Made by a program: the position numbers and the translations under genes. From positions 1 through 64,000 of the forward strand of contig NZ_LZJR01000068.1 in NCBI RefSeq assembly GCF_001667925.1: a DNA stretch of 64,000 nt. The letters run 5' to 3'. Below are positions 31,709 through 42,658 of the stretch, one piece after another (within the stretch, counting starts at the first letter, position 1; the number at the start of each line of letters is the position of its first letter). Source of the DNA: Mycobacterium sp. E2479 (GTDB lineage Bacteria > Actinomycetota > Actinomycetes > Mycobacteriales > Mycobacteriaceae). The notes under the pieces were generated by a model. That model made no database searches, was not told the origin of the DNA, and was given only the letters and a program-made list of their open reading frames with translations.

Positions 31709-32854
31709 TCAGCCTGTCTGGCGCCGGCTCTCGGCATCGCTCGGATCTGCGTCGCCGCCGGCAGCGGTCCGCGTCACGCAGGAGTCCGCAACGACCTCGT
31801 CGTCGAAGTCGGGCGCCAGCTTGCCGTCGGTGAGCAACAGGTCCAGCAGTGCGGTGATGTTCTTGCTGTAGAGCTCGCTGGCGTGTTCGGGCATGGTCGC
31901 CGGCAGGTTCAGCGGCGACGCGATGGTGACGTCGTACTTGACGACCGTCTGCCCGGGTTCGGTGAGCTCGCAGTTACCCCCGGTCTCGCCGGCCAGGTCC
32001 ACCACCACACTGCCCGGCTTCATCGCCTCCACCGCTGCGGCGGTGACCAGGCGCGGTGCCGGCCGTCCCGGGACCAGCGCGGTGGTGATCACGACGTCGA
32101 AGCCGCCGATCGCCTCTTCGAGAGCCTTCTGTTGCTGGGCGCGCTCCTCGTCGGTGAGCTCCCGGGCGTAGCCGCCCTCACCGGCGGCGGCCACGTCTTT
32201 GTCGCCGAGCGACAACCACTGCGCCCCCACCGAGCGCACCTGATCGGCCACCTCGGGGCGCACGTCGTAACCGGTGGTGCGCGCGCCCAGCCGCTTGGCC
32301 GTCGCCAGCGCCTGCAGCCCGGCCACGCCCACGCCGAGCACCAGCACGGTCGCGGGCTTCACGGTGCCGGCCGCCGTCGTCAGCATCGGGAAGAACCGGG
32401 TGGACTCCGAGGCCGCCAGCAGCACCGCTTTGTAGCCGGCCACGTTGCCCTGCGACGACAGCGCGTCCATTGCCTGCGCCCGCGAGATCCGGGGAATGGC
32501 CTCGAGCGCGAATGCCTGCACGCCGGCCTGCTTGAGGGCCGCGATCGAGTTGTCGGCGTTGCGCGGCGCGAGGAAACCGATCAGCGTCTGGCCGCTGTGC
32601 AGCTTGGCGACCTCGGCCTGGGTCGGCGGCGCGACCTTGACCACCACGTCGGCGGCCCAGGCGTCGCCGATGCTGGCACCGGCCTCGGTGTAGAGGGCGT
32701 CGGGCAACAGCGCCCGCTCGCCGGCACCGGGCTCGACCACCACCGCGACGCCGCTGCTCACCAGCGACGCGACCGCCTTCGGCACCAGCGCGACCCGCCG
32801 CTCGTCGACGCCGGATTCGGCGACCACTCCTACCGTCGTCTGCGCATTTGTCAT
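31709..32854 (-). CDS. pntAa: NAD(P) transhydrogenase subunit alpha part 1 PntAa
   Basis: 381-residue NAD(H)-binding domain I. ESGVDERRVALVPKAV at the N-terminus, the RISRAQAMDALSSQGNVAGYKAV loop, the Rossmann motif VLVLGVGVAGLQALATAKRLGA, and the mobile-loop region. The C-terminal tail after LAPDFDDEVV is a little longer than the 366 residues I recall for Mtb. Upstream region has repeated GTACGG/AAA elements. Confidence 0.94.
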   Translation of the reverse strand: MTNAQTTVGVVAESGVDERRVALVPKAVASLVSSGVAVVVEPGAGERALLPDALYTEAGASIGDAWAADVVVKVAPPTQAEVAKLHSGQTLIGFLAPRNADNSIAALKQAGVQAFALEAIPRISRAQAMDALSSQGNVAGYKAVLLAASESTRFFPMLTTAAGTVKPATVLVLGVGVAGLQALATAKRLGARTTGYDVRPEVADQVRSVGAQWLSLGDKDVAAAGEGGYARELTDEERAQQQKALEEAIGGFDVVITTALVPGRPAPRLVTAAAVEAMKPGSVVVDLAGETGGNCELTEPGQTVVKYDVTIASPLNLPATMPEHASELYSKNITALLDLLLTDGKLAPDFDDEVVADSCVTRTAAGGDADPSDAESRRQTG

Positions 32855-33171
32855 GGCGCGTACATCTACTTTCCGTACTTTCCCGTACTGTCCCTGCCGA
32901 TGGGCGTGGCGCTGGCTCGGCCGCGCGCTTCGCTACCTTAACCAGGTTTCACCCTGGACGTGTGATCGGCTCCGGGCCACGCCAGGGCGCGCATACCCCG
33001 GCCGCGGCGATCGATCCTGCGGTCGATCGTTCGCCGCCGCGAGGCGATGCAGTAGCGCCCGTGCCGTTGTGAGGTCACAAGATGAGGTTGTTGCTCCGAA
33101 TTCGGTTGCGCGCCTCTTCCGCACTCCGGTTACGCCGGCCGCACCGCCGTCGCGCCAGATCCGCTTGCCCG
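32855..33171. other. 317-bp gap between pntAa and the DUF1348 gene
   Basis: No credible gene. Immediately upstream of pntAa (minus strand, about 32862-32889) are repeated short elements, GTACGGGAAA, GTACGGAAA and GTAGATGTAC, that may be a regulator site or promoter. A short inverted repeat CCAGG-TTTCAC-CCTGG is at about 32942-32957. The remainder is featureless GC-rich sequence; the DUF1348 gene ends at the right border. Confidence 0.5.
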
Positions 33172-33633
33172 CTACCACAGCGGCATGTCCTGACCGTGTT
33201 CGGATTCCGGCCGGCGCCCGAAGTAGCGGCGCTGCGATTCGTCGATCGGCACGTCGTTGATACTCGCTTCGCGGCGCGCCATCAGTCCCGACTCGGTGAA
33301 CTCCCACAACTCATTGCCGTAGCTGCGATACCACTGGCCGGACTGGTCGTGGCATTCGTATTGGAAGCGCACCGCGATGCGGTTGTCGGTGAAGTCCCAC
33401 AGGCTCTTGCGGAGCGAGTAATCGAGCTCGCGCTGCCACTTGCGGGTCAGGAACGCGATGATCTCGTCGCGGCCAACCACGTGTTCGCCGCGATTGCGCC
33501 ACTGCGAATCGACCGTGTAGGCGAGGCTGACGCGTCGGGGATCGCACGTATTCCACGCGTCCTCTGCGGCCTGAACCTTCTGGATCGCCGTTTCCCGGGT
33601 GAACGGCGGGAACGGCGGGCGCAATTCACTCAT
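33172..33633 (-). CDS. DUF1348 (SnoaL-like) protein
   Basis: 153-residue NTF2-fold protein. [27 protein letters not shown], then [34 protein letters not shown] and [23 protein letters not shown] are the DUF1348 signature segments. Start at the ATG of MSELRPPF; an upstream extension of the frame runs into fadE2 and is not family-like. Function unestablished. Divergent from fadE2, about 100 bp apart. Confidence 0.85.
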   Translation of the reverse strand: MSELRPPFPPFTRETAIQKVQAAEDAWNTCDPRRVSLAYTVDSQWRNRGEHVVGRDEIIAFLTRKWQRELDYSLRKSLWDFTDNRIAVRFQYECHDQSGQWYRSYGNELWEFTESGLMARREASINDVPIDESQRRYFGRRPESEHGQDMPLW

Positions 33634-33736
33634 GCCGTCCATCGTGCGCCTGTACCGACGCGTTTTCATCGCGGCGTAAGCATTGCGCTGACGACCGCAA
33701 CACAGCGAACTCGACACGTGTCCTATCGTGACGGGC

Positions 33737-34969
33737 ATGGACTTCGCGATGTCGGCCAAAGCCAGCGACTACCACAAGCGACTGTCCGACTTCATGACGG
33801 AATACGTGTTCCCGGCCGAGGCCGAATACGACAAATACCGCGACGAAGCCGGCCCCCACGACCACACGGTCCCGCCCGTCATCGAAGAACTCAAAGTCAA
33901 AGCCCGGGCGCAAGGGCTGTGGAACCTCTTCCTGCCGGCGGAGTCGGGCCTGACCAACTTGGAATACGCGCCGCTGGCCGAGATCACCGGCTGGAGCCTG
34001 GAGATCGCCCCCGAGGCGCTCAACTGCGCGGCGCCCGACACCGGCAACATGGAGACCCTGCACCTGTTCGCCACCGAGGAGCAACGCCAGCAATGGCTGG
34101 AGCCATTGCTGGCCGGCGAAATCCGCAGCGGCTTCTCGATGACCGAGCCCGCCGTCGCCAGCAGCGACGCCCGCAATATCGAGACCTCTATCGTCCGCGA
34201 CGGCGGCGACTACGTGATCAACGGTCGCAAGTGGTGGACGTCGGGCGCGGCGGACCCCCGCTGCAAGATCCTGATCGTGATGGGTCGCACCAACCCCGAA
34301 GCGGCGAGCCACCAACAACAGTCGATGGTGCTGGTGCCCATCGATACGCCGGGTGTCACGGTGGTCCGCTCGACCAGCGTCTTCGGCTTCCAAGACCAGC
34401 CGGGACACTGCGAGATCATTTACGACAACGTCCGCGTACCCGTCACCAACCTGCTGGGCGAGGAGGGCGGCGGCTTCGCCATCGCGCAGGCACGGCTGGG
34501 GCCGGGCCGCATCCACCACTGCATGCGTGCCCTGGGCGGCTCGGAGCGAGCGCTGGCCCTCATGGTGGACCGGGCCTCCAAGCGGGTGGCGTTCGGCCGT
34601 CCGCTGGCCGACCAGGGCGTAGTGCGGGAGTCGATTGCCAAGTCCCGCAACGAGATCGACCAGGCCAGGCTGCTCTGCGAGAAGGCCGCATGGACCATCG
34701 ACCAGCATGGCAACAAGGCCGCCCACACATTGGTTTCACAGATCAAGGCGGTCGCGCCGCAGGTGGCGTGCGACGTCATCGACCGCGCCATCCAGGTGCA
34801 CGGGGCCGCGGGTGTCAGCGAGGACACCGCCCTGGCCCGCCTGTACGCCTGGCACCGAGCCATGCGGCTCTTCGACGGCCCCGACGAGGTGCACATGCGG
34901 ACGATCGCCCGCGCCGAACTCGGCAAGGAAAAATCCGCGCTCGCCGCGGCGGTCACCACACATGCCTGA
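33737..34969 (+). CDS. fadE2: Acyl-CoA dehydrogenase FadE2
   Basis: 410-residue acyl-CoA dehydrogenase (ACAD10/11-like subgroup). [24 protein letters not shown] (flavin/substrate loop), [49 protein letters not shown], and C-terminal [35 protein letters not shown], the pattern of the long-chain/hydroxy-acyl clade. GTG at 33728 or ATG at 33749 are alternative starts. Overlaps ptpB by 8 bp. Confidence 0.92.
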   Translation: MDFAMSAKASDYHKRLSDFMTEYVFPAEAEYDKYRDEAGPHDHTVPPVIEELKVKARAQGLWNLFLPAESGLTNLEYAPLAEITGWSLEIAPEALNCAAPDTGNMETLHLFATEEQRQQWLEPLLAGEIRSGFSMTEPAVASSDARNIETSIVRDGGDYVINGRKWWTSGAADPRCKILIVMGRTNPEAASHQQQSMVLVPIDTPGVTVVRSTSVFGFQDQPGHCEIIYDNVRVPVTNLLGEEGGGFAIAQARLGPGRIHHCMRALGGSERALALMVDRASKRVAFGRPLADQGVVRESIAKSRNEIDQARLLCEKAAWTIDQHGNKAAHTLVSQIKAVAPQVACDVIDRAIQVHGAAGVSEDTALARLYAWHRAMRLFDGPDEVHMRTIARAELGKEKSALAAAVTTHA

Positions 34970-35783
34970 GGTCCTGCGAGAACTGTCCGGCGCGTGGAAC
35001 TTTCGCGATGTCGCCGACGGGACGCCCGCGCTGCGGCCCGGGCGGCTGTTCCGCTCCGGTGAACTGAGCCGGCTCGACGACGCCGGGCGCGCAACGCTCC
35101 GCGAGTTGGGCATCACCGATGTCGCCGACTTGCGTGCGAACCAGGAAGTGGCCCGGCGTGGTCCGGGATTGGTTCCTGACGGCATCGAGATTCACCGGCT
35201 CCCCCTTCCCGACCTCGGCGACGATGAACCAAGCGACGAAGCGCCGCACGAACACGCATTCCGCCGCTTGTTCCAAGGCGACGCCAGCCAGTCCGACGAG
35301 TCCGTCAACGACGCCGCCGTCCGCCACATGATCGCGGAGTATCGGCAGTTTCCGACGCGCAACGGGGCCCAACGCGCTGTGCGGCAAGTCTTTTCGTTAC
35401 TGGGAGCTGGGCGTCCGGTGCTCACGCACTGCTTCGCGGGCAAGGACCGCACCGGTTTCGTGATCGCTACGGTGCTCGAAGTGGTCGGCGTCGACCATGA
35501 CACGATCGTCGCCGACTACCTGCGCAGCAACGCCGCGGTCCCCCAACTCCGTGACCACATCTCCGAGATGATCCAGCAGCGTTCCGACGTCGAGCTCACG
35601 CCGGAGGTGATGACGTTCACCGAGGCCCGCCTGTCCGACGGAGTGCTCGGCGTGCGGCCGGAGTACCTGGAGGCCGCACGCCACACCATCGACGTGGAAT
35701 TCGGGTCGCTGGACGGCTACCTGCGCGACGCGGGCGTCAGCGAGGCTGACGTGGAACGCCTGCGCGGCGAGTTGCTCGCCTGA
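34962..35783 (+). CDS. ptpB: Protein tyrosine/phosphoinositide phosphatase PtpB
   Basis: 273-residue secreted-type triple-specificity phosphatase. P-loop HCFAGKDRTG with nucleophile Cys157 and Arg163. The N-terminal NFRDVADG and RPGRLFRSGELSRLDDAGRATLRELGI match the family; C-terminal lid helices follow. In Mtb PtpB acts on host phosphoinositides and phosphotyrosine. No classic signal peptide, as in Mtb. ATG lies inside the end of fadE2, so the two are translationally coupled. Confidence 0.93.
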   Translation: MPEVLRELSGAWNFRDVADGTPALRPGRLFRSGELSRLDDAGRATLRELGITDVADLRANQEVARRGPGLVPDGIEIHRLPLPDLGDDEPSDEAPHEHAFRRLFQGDASQSDESVNDAAVRHMIAEYRQFPTRNGAQRAVRQVFSLLGAGRPVLTHCFAGKDRTGFVIATVLEVVGVDHDTIVADYLRSNAAVPQLRDHISEMIQQRSDVELTPEVMTFTEARLSDGVLGVRPEYLEAARHTIDVEFGSLDGYLRDAGVSEADVERLRGELLA

Positions 35784-35810
35784 CTCGCTGACCGCCCTGT
35801 CGCAACCAAC

Positions 35811-36674
35811 TCACCCCAGCTTGAAGTCGGCCTGCTTTGCCGTGGACAGATCGGTGATCTCGTCCCACTGCGAGGCGATGTCCTCCACCGACGGCGGCTT
35901 GTCGTAGTTGACGCCCTGGTTCTGGAACAGCGCGACGCGCTGCACCTTGCCGCCACCGACCACGAAAACCGACGCGCTGTTGGGATTTTCCTCGGTGCAC
36001 AGGTACGCGACCACCGGAGCGACGTACTCGGGCGTCAGTTTCTCCAGAACTTCCTTGGGAAGGATGTCTTCAGTCATCCGGGTCGCCGCGATCGGCGCGA
36101 TCGCGTTGGCGTGGATGTTGTACTTCGCCCCCTCCAGCGCCAGGCTGTTGATCAATCCGACCAGGCCGAGTTTGGCCGCACCGTAGTTGGTTTGGCCGAA
36201 GTTGCCGAAGAGCCCGCTGGTGGAGGTGGCGACCACCACGCGGCCGTAGCTCTGCTCACGGAAATGCGGCCAGGCGGCGCGGATGACGTTGTAGCCACCA
36301 TAGAGGTGCACCTTGAGCACGGCATCCCAGTTCTCGAAGGACATCTTGTGGAAGGTGCCGTCGCGCAGGATGCCGGCGTTGCTGACCACGCCGTGCACCG
36401 CGCCGAATTCGTCGAGCGCGGTTTTGATGATGTTCTCGCCGCCCTCGGGCTCGGCGACGCTGTCGTAGTTGGCGACAGCCCGTCCGCCGGCGTCCTTGAT
36501 CTCCTTGACCACCTCGTCGGCCATGTTGTGGCCGGCGCCGGTGCCATCGCGCGAACCGCCGAGGTCGTTGACGACGACGCTGGCACCCTCCTTGGCAAGG
36601 GTCAGGGCGTACTCACGGCCGAGTCCGCCACCGGCTCCGGTGACGACGATGACGCGATCCTGCACTCCGGGCAT
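35811..36674 (-). CDS. Short-chain dehydrogenase, HSD17B4-like (Rv0148 orthologue)
   Basis: 287-residue SDR of the peroxisomal multifunctional-enzyme type-2 (hydroxyacyl-CoA dehydrogenase) group. TGAGGGLGREYAL cofactor motif, VVNDLGGSRDGTG, NAGI, STSGLFGNFGQTNYGAAKLGLVGL with Tyr-x3-Lys (YGAAK), and the ANAIAPIAATRMTEDILP loop. Likely 3-hydroxyacyl-CoA dehydrogenase in lipid oxidation. In Mtb, Rv0149-Rv0152c (including PE1 and PE2) lie between this gene and ptpB; here the gap is 27 bp. Confidence 0.9.
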   Translation of the reverse strand: MPGVQDRVIVVTGAGGGLGREYALTLAKEGASVVVNDLGGSRDGTGAGHNMADEVVKEIKDAGGRAVANYDSVAEPEGGENIIKTALDEFGAVHGVVSNAGILRDGTFHKMSFENWDAVLKVHLYGGYNVIRAAWPHFREQSYGRVVVATSTSGLFGNFGQTNYGAAKLGLVGLINSLALEGAKYNIHANAIAPIAATRMTEDILPKEVLEKLTPEYVAPVVAYLCTEENPNSASVFVVGGGKVQRVALFQNQGVNYDKPPSVEDIASQWDEITDLSTAKQADFKLG

Positions 36675-36733
36675 AGGTTTCCTCTCTAACTATCAAAAAC
36701 TCGGTCTGGCAACGCGTTCGATGAAGCCAGCTG

Positions 36734-38155
36734 TCAGAACATCCGGCGGGCCATCTTGAAAGCCCGCTCGGTGTACGGAGGGTAGATGAAGCTGGACAGG
36801 TCGGGCCGAGTGGGTTTGGTCAAGACCGACTTGCGGTGGCTGAACTCGTCGAAGCCCCACTTGCCGTGGTAGGCCCCCATTCCCGAGGCGCCGACGCCGC
36901 CGAACGGCAGCTTGGCCGTCGACACCTGGAAGGCGATGTGGTTGACCAGCATGCCGCCGGCCGGCACTTCCTTGATCACCCGCTCGCGGGTCTCCCGCCG
37001 CTTGGTGAACAGGTAGGCCGACAGTGGTTTGGGGCGTGAGTTCACGAAACGTATTGCCTCGTCCAGGTTTTTGACGGTGATCACCGGCAGGACCGGACCG
37101 AAGATCTCGTTCTGCATCAGCGGCCCGTCCGGGTCAGGGTCCACCACCACGGCGGGCTGGATGCGCAGGTTCGACGCGTCGCAAGCCCCACCGACGGTGA
37201 CCTTGCCGTCGCCGCTGGACAGGTAACTACTGATCCGGTCGAATTGGCGCTGATTGACCACCCGCATGCCGTTCGGCTTGTCGGAGGTGAACTTGGTGAT
37301 GGCAGCACCGATCTTGTCGACCAGTTCGTCGCGGATCGCTGCGTCCGCCAGCACGTAATCGGGTGCGACACAGGTCTGTCCGGCGTTGAGCAGTTTCATC
37401 CAGGCGATCCGCTTGGCCGCCACCTCGACGTCGGCGTCCGCCGCGACGATCACCGGGCTCTTGCCGCCGAGTTCCAGGGTGCACGGGGTCAGGTGCGGTG
37501 CCGCACCCTCGTAAACCTTGCGGCCGATCTCGGTGCCGCCGGTGAACAGCACGCGGTCCAGGCCCTGCGCGATGAGCTCCTGGCTCGTCGCGCCGTCACC
37601 CTCGACCACCGCGATGGCATCGTTGTCGAGATATTTCGGCACCAGGTCGGCCATCACGTGCGCCGACGCCGCGGCGATCTCCGAGGGCTTGAGGATGACG
37701 GCGTTCCCGGCGGCGATCGCGCCCACCGCCGGACCCAGCGTCAGGTAGAAGGGGTAGTTCCAGGCGCCGATGATAAGCACGGTGCCGTAGGGCTCGTACT
37801 CCACCCAGCCACGACCGGGCAGCTGCGGCATCTCCAGCAATCGATACTTGCGCCGCGTCCACTTGCGCACCCGCTTGGCCGCGTACTTGGCCTCACCGGC
37901 GGTGGTGGCGATATCGGCGATATAGGCCTCAAAGGGGCTGCGGTCCAGGTCTTCGGCGAGCGCCGCGGAGATCGCGGCCTCATTCTCCTCCATCAACTTC
38001 ACCAGTTGCAGCAGCTGGCGTTTGCGCCATTCGATGTCACGGGTGCGTCCGGTGGCGAAGGTCTGACGAAGCCGGGCGACGGTGGCGGGGATATCGGCCG
38101 GTGCGGTCCCGTTCGTGGAGGCCGATGTCTTCGATGCAACCGATTCGGTGGTCAT
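36734..38155 (-). CDS. Aldehyde dehydrogenase, class 3-like (Rv0147 orthologue)
   Basis: 473-residue NAD(P) aldehyde dehydrogenase. Catalytic motifs: LELGGKSPVIV (general-base Glu), NAGQTCVAPDYVL (nucleophile Cys), NEIFGPVLPV (cofactor Glu), GSxxG-type loop in VLFTGGTEIGRKV. Similar to fatty aldehyde dehydrogenases (ALDH3). The hydrophobic C-terminus is absent, so soluble. Start taken at 38155 for spacing from GGAAGGA; ATG at 38158 is adjacent. Confidence 0.92.
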   Translation of the reverse strand: MTTESVASKTSASTNGTAPADIPATVARLRQTFATGRTRDIEWRKRQLLQLVKLMEENEAAISAALAEDLDRSPFEAYIADIATTAGEAKYAAKRVRKWTRRKYRLLEMPQLPGRGWVEYEPYGTVLIIGAWNYPFYLTLGPAVGAIAAGNAVILKPSEIAAASAHVMADLVPKYLDNDAIAVVEGDGATSQELIAQGLDRVLFTGGTEIGRKVYEGAAPHLTPCTLELGGKSPVIVAADADVEVAAKRIAWMKLLNAGQTCVAPDYVLADAAIRDELVDKIGAAITKFTSDKPNGMRVVNQRQFDRISSYLSSGDGKVTVGGACDASNLRIQPAVVVDPDPDGPLMQNEIFGPVLPVITVKNLDEAIRFVNSRPKPLSAYLFTKRRETRERVIKEVPAGGMLVNHIAFQVSTAKLPFGGVGASGMGAYHGKWGFDEFSHRKSVLTKPTRPDLSSFIYPPYTERAFKMARRMF

Positions 38156-38325
38156 CATTGTCCTTCCCGAGCAGAGTCCCGCTGCGCGGCCGCCGCTCAT
38201 CGGTGATAACCGCGATACTAACCATCCGGTTGGGAGACCAATAGGAAGGATCCTGCCAACCCCCGGTCTCGCCGGGCCAGATGGTTTCGACCCCTGGGGG
38301 CAAGGCGCCCACCAACCCGGTCAGT

Positions 38326-39891
38326 TCACTTCACGCAGGGGACGTCCGCCGCACTCATCTGGCTGAGGTCGGTCGGGGCCGGAGCACGGTCGCCGGTGCC
38401 GCTGGCGGCCACGGCACTCACCTGGCCGGACCCGGACGGGTCGGTCGTTGCGCCAGGGTGGGCGAGGTAGTCGCCGGCAGGAAACTGCGCCCCCACGGTC
38501 AGCCGCACCGTCCCGGGGGCCACGTCGTCGTTCGCCGTCGCCGGCACGTGCAGCTGGTCGGCCAGGAACTGGGCGCCCCGCTCGGCCCCGGGGCCGTATT
38601 CGATGACGCTGTCGTCGGTCGGGACCGCCGCGGTCGTGGCGCTGCCGCGGGTGAAACCGCGGGCGGCGAAGGCCTCCTCGACGGCGCCCGCAAGCCCGTC
38701 TCGTGACGTCGCGTTGACGACGTCCAGAATCGCGGGTTCGGCCAACGACCGCGGGGGCTGGGTGTTCGGTGCTGCGGCCTCGAGCGCGACGGGTGTGTCC
38801 GACATGAAGCGCTCGCTGACGATGCGCCGGATGGTCGGAAGATCGACCTGGTTGATGTCGGAACCGTTGGCGTCTTGGCCGAAGCCGGCGATCGGCAGGG
38901 TATACAGCGACAGCGGACGCTCGCTCAATCGCGAGGCCCGGGAGGCGAATTCCATGACGTCCAGCCCGTCGTCGACGGCGACGTTGTCGCGAGCGACCTC
39001 CAGCAGTTTGCGCAGCCCGCTCATGCTGGACAGCGCACCGCCGCCGCGAGCCGCCTTGACCAGCGACACCAGGAACGCCTGTTGTCGCCGCGTGCGGTCG
39101 AAATCGGTGAATGAGCCGTCGTTTTCGTCGCGCCGCTGCCGCACGAAGGCCATCGCTTCCGCGGCGTCGATGCGCTGCACTCCTTGGTGGAAGTCGGCAC
39201 CCGAATAACTGTCCCGCGTATCGGCGTTGAGGCACACGGTGATCGGCTCGACGGCTTTGGCGATTTGAAAGAACGCACCCAGGGTGACCTCGACGAAATG
39301 GTCGACCGAAATCCCCAGAAAGTCTTTGACCGCGTTGATTTCGGCCTTACGGCCCGCTTCGCGGGCGGTTTGCTCGCGAGCCGTCAAGTTGTTGGCGCCC
39401 GTACCACTCGAATTCCCGGCCGCCTGCGAATTCAACGACTGCTGGTAGGCCAGGCCGTACGCCTGCTTGATCTTGCCGGCGCACACCGACCCCGGGCAGC
39501 CCGGTAACTCCGCGTAATCGTCGCGCGGGATCGATATCGCGGTGAGTGGCCCGTCGCCATCCGAAATATGCACGACGATAAGGACATTGGCGTTGTAGCC
39601 GCCCGAGCTTTCGTCACCGGCATGCAGCGCCTCATAGATCTCTTGGGGCAGCGGCTTGCCGTTCTGGTCCAGCCGGCTGTCCAGACCCATCAGCAAAATG
39701 TTCTGGCTGCCGTCCAGCGTCGTCGCCGCATTCGGTAGGGCGTGCGAAATGATGATCTTGCCCAGGGCTGTGTGATAACCCGTCCACCCCATCCCGGTGA
39801 TCGCCATGACGAACGCCGAGGCGGTGGCGGCGACGAGGCGGCCTCTTCTCAGCACCCAGCGGTGCGACCGGTCGGATCCGCCGCTGCCCAT
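38326..39891 (-). CDS. LytR-CpsA-Psr (LCP) family cell-wall ligase
   Basis: 521 residues. N-terminal membrane anchor (about residues 20-42), LCP phosphotransferase domain (about 60-280) with ILLMGLDSR, ISIPRDDYAELPG, KIKQAYGLAY, DHFVEVTLGAFFQIAKAVEP and FVRQRRDENDGSFTDFDRTRRQQ (conserved Arg/Asp for pyrophosphate). A LytR_C domain follows (about 375-470: AILDVVNATSRDGLAGAVEEAFAARGF). LCP proteins attach arabinogalactan to peptidoglycan. I do not recall an LCP gene at this place in Mtb, so probably an insertion. Confidence 0.9.
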   Translation of the reverse strand: MGSGGSDRSHRWVLRRGRLVAATASAFVMAITGMGWTGYHTALGKIIISHALPNAATTLDGSQNILLMGLDSRLDQNGKPLPQEIYEALHAGDESSGGYNANVLIVVHISDGDGPLTAISIPRDDYAELPGCPGSVCAGKIKQAYGLAYQQSLNSQAAGNSSGTGANNLTAREQTAREAGRKAEINAVKDFLGISVDHFVEVTLGAFFQIAKAVEPITVCLNADTRDSYSGADFHQGVQRIDAAEAMAFVRQRRDENDGSFTDFDRTRRQQAFLVSLVKAARGGGALSSMSGLRKLLEVARDNVAVDDGLDVMEFASRASRLSERPLSLYTLPIAGFGQDANGSDINQVDLPTIRRIVSERFMSDTPVALEAAAPNTQPPRSLAEPAILDVVNATSRDGLAGAVEEAFAARGFTRGSATTAAVPTDDSVIEYGPGAERGAQFLADQLHVPATANDDVAPGTVRLTVGAQFPAGDYLAHPGATTDPSGSGQVSAVAASGTGDRAPAPTDLSQMSAADVPCVK

Positions 39892-40035
39892 AATGAGTGA
39901 CCATTGTCCCGGATGACCAGGCGAATTCCGGGTAACCGCAGCCGCGAGCCAACGGTGAACCTACGGCGGGTCGGCGAGGACGGCTCCTTACGCGTACCTA
40001 CGACGGGTGTCGCCGTCAGGAAGCGGTGTGTGCCC

Positions 40036-41004
<969 letters not shown>

Positions 41005-41946
41005 TCAGGCGGCGGGCTTGTCGAAACGGGCCCGCAGCAACGTGCTGCGCACCGCTTCGTCGGTCAGGTCGTCGGGTACTGGACGGCCCAGCCGGGCCAT
41101 CTCGTCGAGGTTGCTCACGCTGTGCACGCGCCAGCCGTGTTCGGCCAGCCACGCCGCGGCGTCGGAACGGTCCGGCTCGTGGTAGGTCAGCGCCTGGACG
41201 TTGACATCCAAACCGAGCCGGTCCCGCATCCGCAGCCAGCGCTGAGAGTTGCTCCGCGAGTTCATGCCGAACATCTCGATCGCGATCTGACTGTCCGGTG
41301 AGCTGAGGGCGGTGACCATGTCGAACAGCCGGTCCTGGGCGTCGCTGGGCAGGTACGGCAGCAGGCCTTCGGCCAGCCATGCGGTGGGTTGGGTGCGGTC
41401 GAATCCGGCGGCGGTCAGGGCTGCGGGCCAATCGTCACGCAGGTCCACCGGGACGGGACGCCGGATAGCGGATGGCACGGCGCCGTGCTGCTGCAAGATG
41501 TCGGCCTTGTATTCCAGCACCTGCGGCTGGTCGATCTCATAGACCGTGGTGCCGGCCGACCAGTCCAACCGGTAAGCCCTGGAGTCGAGCCCGGCGGCCA
41601 GAATCACCACCTGGCGGATCCCTGCTGCGACGGCGTTCGCGAAGTACTCGTCGAAAAAGTGGGTGCGCACGGCCTGGTAGTCGATACCGCAGCGATGCGC
41701 GCGCTGTCCGTGCTCATCACCGTCGAGCCAGGCGAGATTGGGGTCGGCCAGCCGCGCCCATGCCGGACCGGCGGACGACACCAGCAGACGCGCGAAGTCG
41801 TCGCGGATCAGCGGATCGGGTCCGGCACTTTCGGCGGCACGTGACGCGGCGACGCCCAGTGCTGTGGCGCCGACGAGTTCGGTGATGGTCCAGCTGTCGC
41901 CGGCGGACCGTACGGAAGGCGGCAACGAGGCATCCAGGTCAGTCAT
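41005..41946 (-). CDS. SAM-dependent methyltransferase (Rv0145-like)
   Basis: 313-residue paralogue of the preceding enzyme, same family architecture: [91 protein letters not shown]. The two genes are colinear with Rv0145-Rv0146. A TetR gene lies upstream and may regulate them. Confidence 0.88.
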   Translation of the reverse strand: MTDLDASLPPSVRSAGDSWTITELVGATALGVAASRAAESAGPDPLIRDDFARLLVSSAGPAWARLADPNLAWLDGDEHGQRAHRCGIDYQAVRTHFFDEYFANAVAAGIRQVVILAAGLDSRAYRLDWSAGTTVYEIDQPQVLEYKADILQQHGAVPSAIRRPVPVDLRDDWPAALTAAGFDRTQPTAWLAEGLLPYLPSDAQDRLFDMVTALSSPDSQIAIEMFGMNSRSNSQRWLRMRDRLGLDVNVQALTYHEPDRSDAAAWLAEHGWRVHSVSNLDEMARLGRPVPDDLTDEAVRSTLLRARFDKPAA

Positions 41947-42020
41947 GTCCCGACCATGGTACCGAATAAGTTAGTTAGCCTATACGCTTTGTGCGCAACT
42001 TCACTGCGCGCCGACGGGTG

Positions 42021-42656
42021 CTACGTGGTTGGCTTCTGGAACGCACCTTCCAGGAGCTGACGCATCACACCGACGATGGCCAGCAGGTTTTCCGGGCTCT
42101 CGATGTAGCCCGCATAGAGCCCGACCCCGCAGACCAGCACCAGCAGCGCCTCGGTCAATGCCGACGCCTCGACGCCGGCGATGATCTCGCCGCGCTCGAT
42201 CGCGTCGTTGATGACACCCAGCAGGAAATTTCGGGCAATCCGGACGGAATCGGTGTCGCTTCCCACCAAATCCGGATGGCGCTGTGATTCCAGGACGGCC
42301 GTGACTAAAAACGCGGATCCGGCCGGATTCTTCGAATTGGCACTCGTCGCTTCGGCAATGAATGCCGTCAACTGTGCCGCAAGGGTCGTTTCGCGTTCTG
42401 CCTGTTTGATGCCGGCTCCGATGACGGATTCGTTGGTGTCCGCCAGAACTTCGCGATAAAGCGCCCGTTTGCTGGAGAAGTAATGGTTGATCGCGGGCCG
42501 GGTGAGATCCGCGCGCGCAGCGATGGCCTGAAACGTCGCGCCGTCGTAGCCGCGTTCGCTGAACACCAAACGTGCAGCTTGGATTATTCGCTGCCGGGTC
42601 TCGTCGGCCTTCGCGGCAGGCGGCCGTCCCGGTCTGCGAGTCCCCCGTGGAAGCAT
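42021..42656 (-). CDS. TetR-family regulator (Rv0144-like)
   Basis: 211-residue TetR. HTH region RQRIIQAARLVFSERGYDGATFQAIAARADLTRPAINHYFSSKRALY (about residues 20-70); basic N-terminus RGTRRPGRPPAAK. Located 2 bp after the pirin stop, hence co-transcribed with pirin. Candidate operator GGAC-TATG-GTCC in the pirin promoter (43680-43691). Position matches Rv0144, though that protein is longer as I recall (280). Confidence 0.85.
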   Translation of the reverse strand: MLPRGTRRPGRPPAAKADETRQRIIQAARLVFSERGYDGATFQAIAARADLTRPAINHYFSSKRALYREVLADTNESVIGAGIKQAERETTLAAQLTAFIAEATSANSKNPAGSAFLVTAVLESQRHPDLVGSDTDSVRIARNFLLGVINDAIERGEIIAGVEASALTEALLVLVCGVGLYAGYIESPENLLAIVGVMRQLLEGAFQKPTT

Positions 42657-42658
42657 TG

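Noticed and set aside
33082-35067. A 661-codon plus-strand open frame across the DUF1348 gene and fadE2
   Set aside because: Arg/Pro-rich, antisense or out of frame to two well-supported families; a high-GC artefact.
38280-38310. Short CCCC/GGGG hairpin after the LCP gene as a terminator
   Set aside because: Four-base stem only, no U-run; expected by chance in GC-rich DNA.
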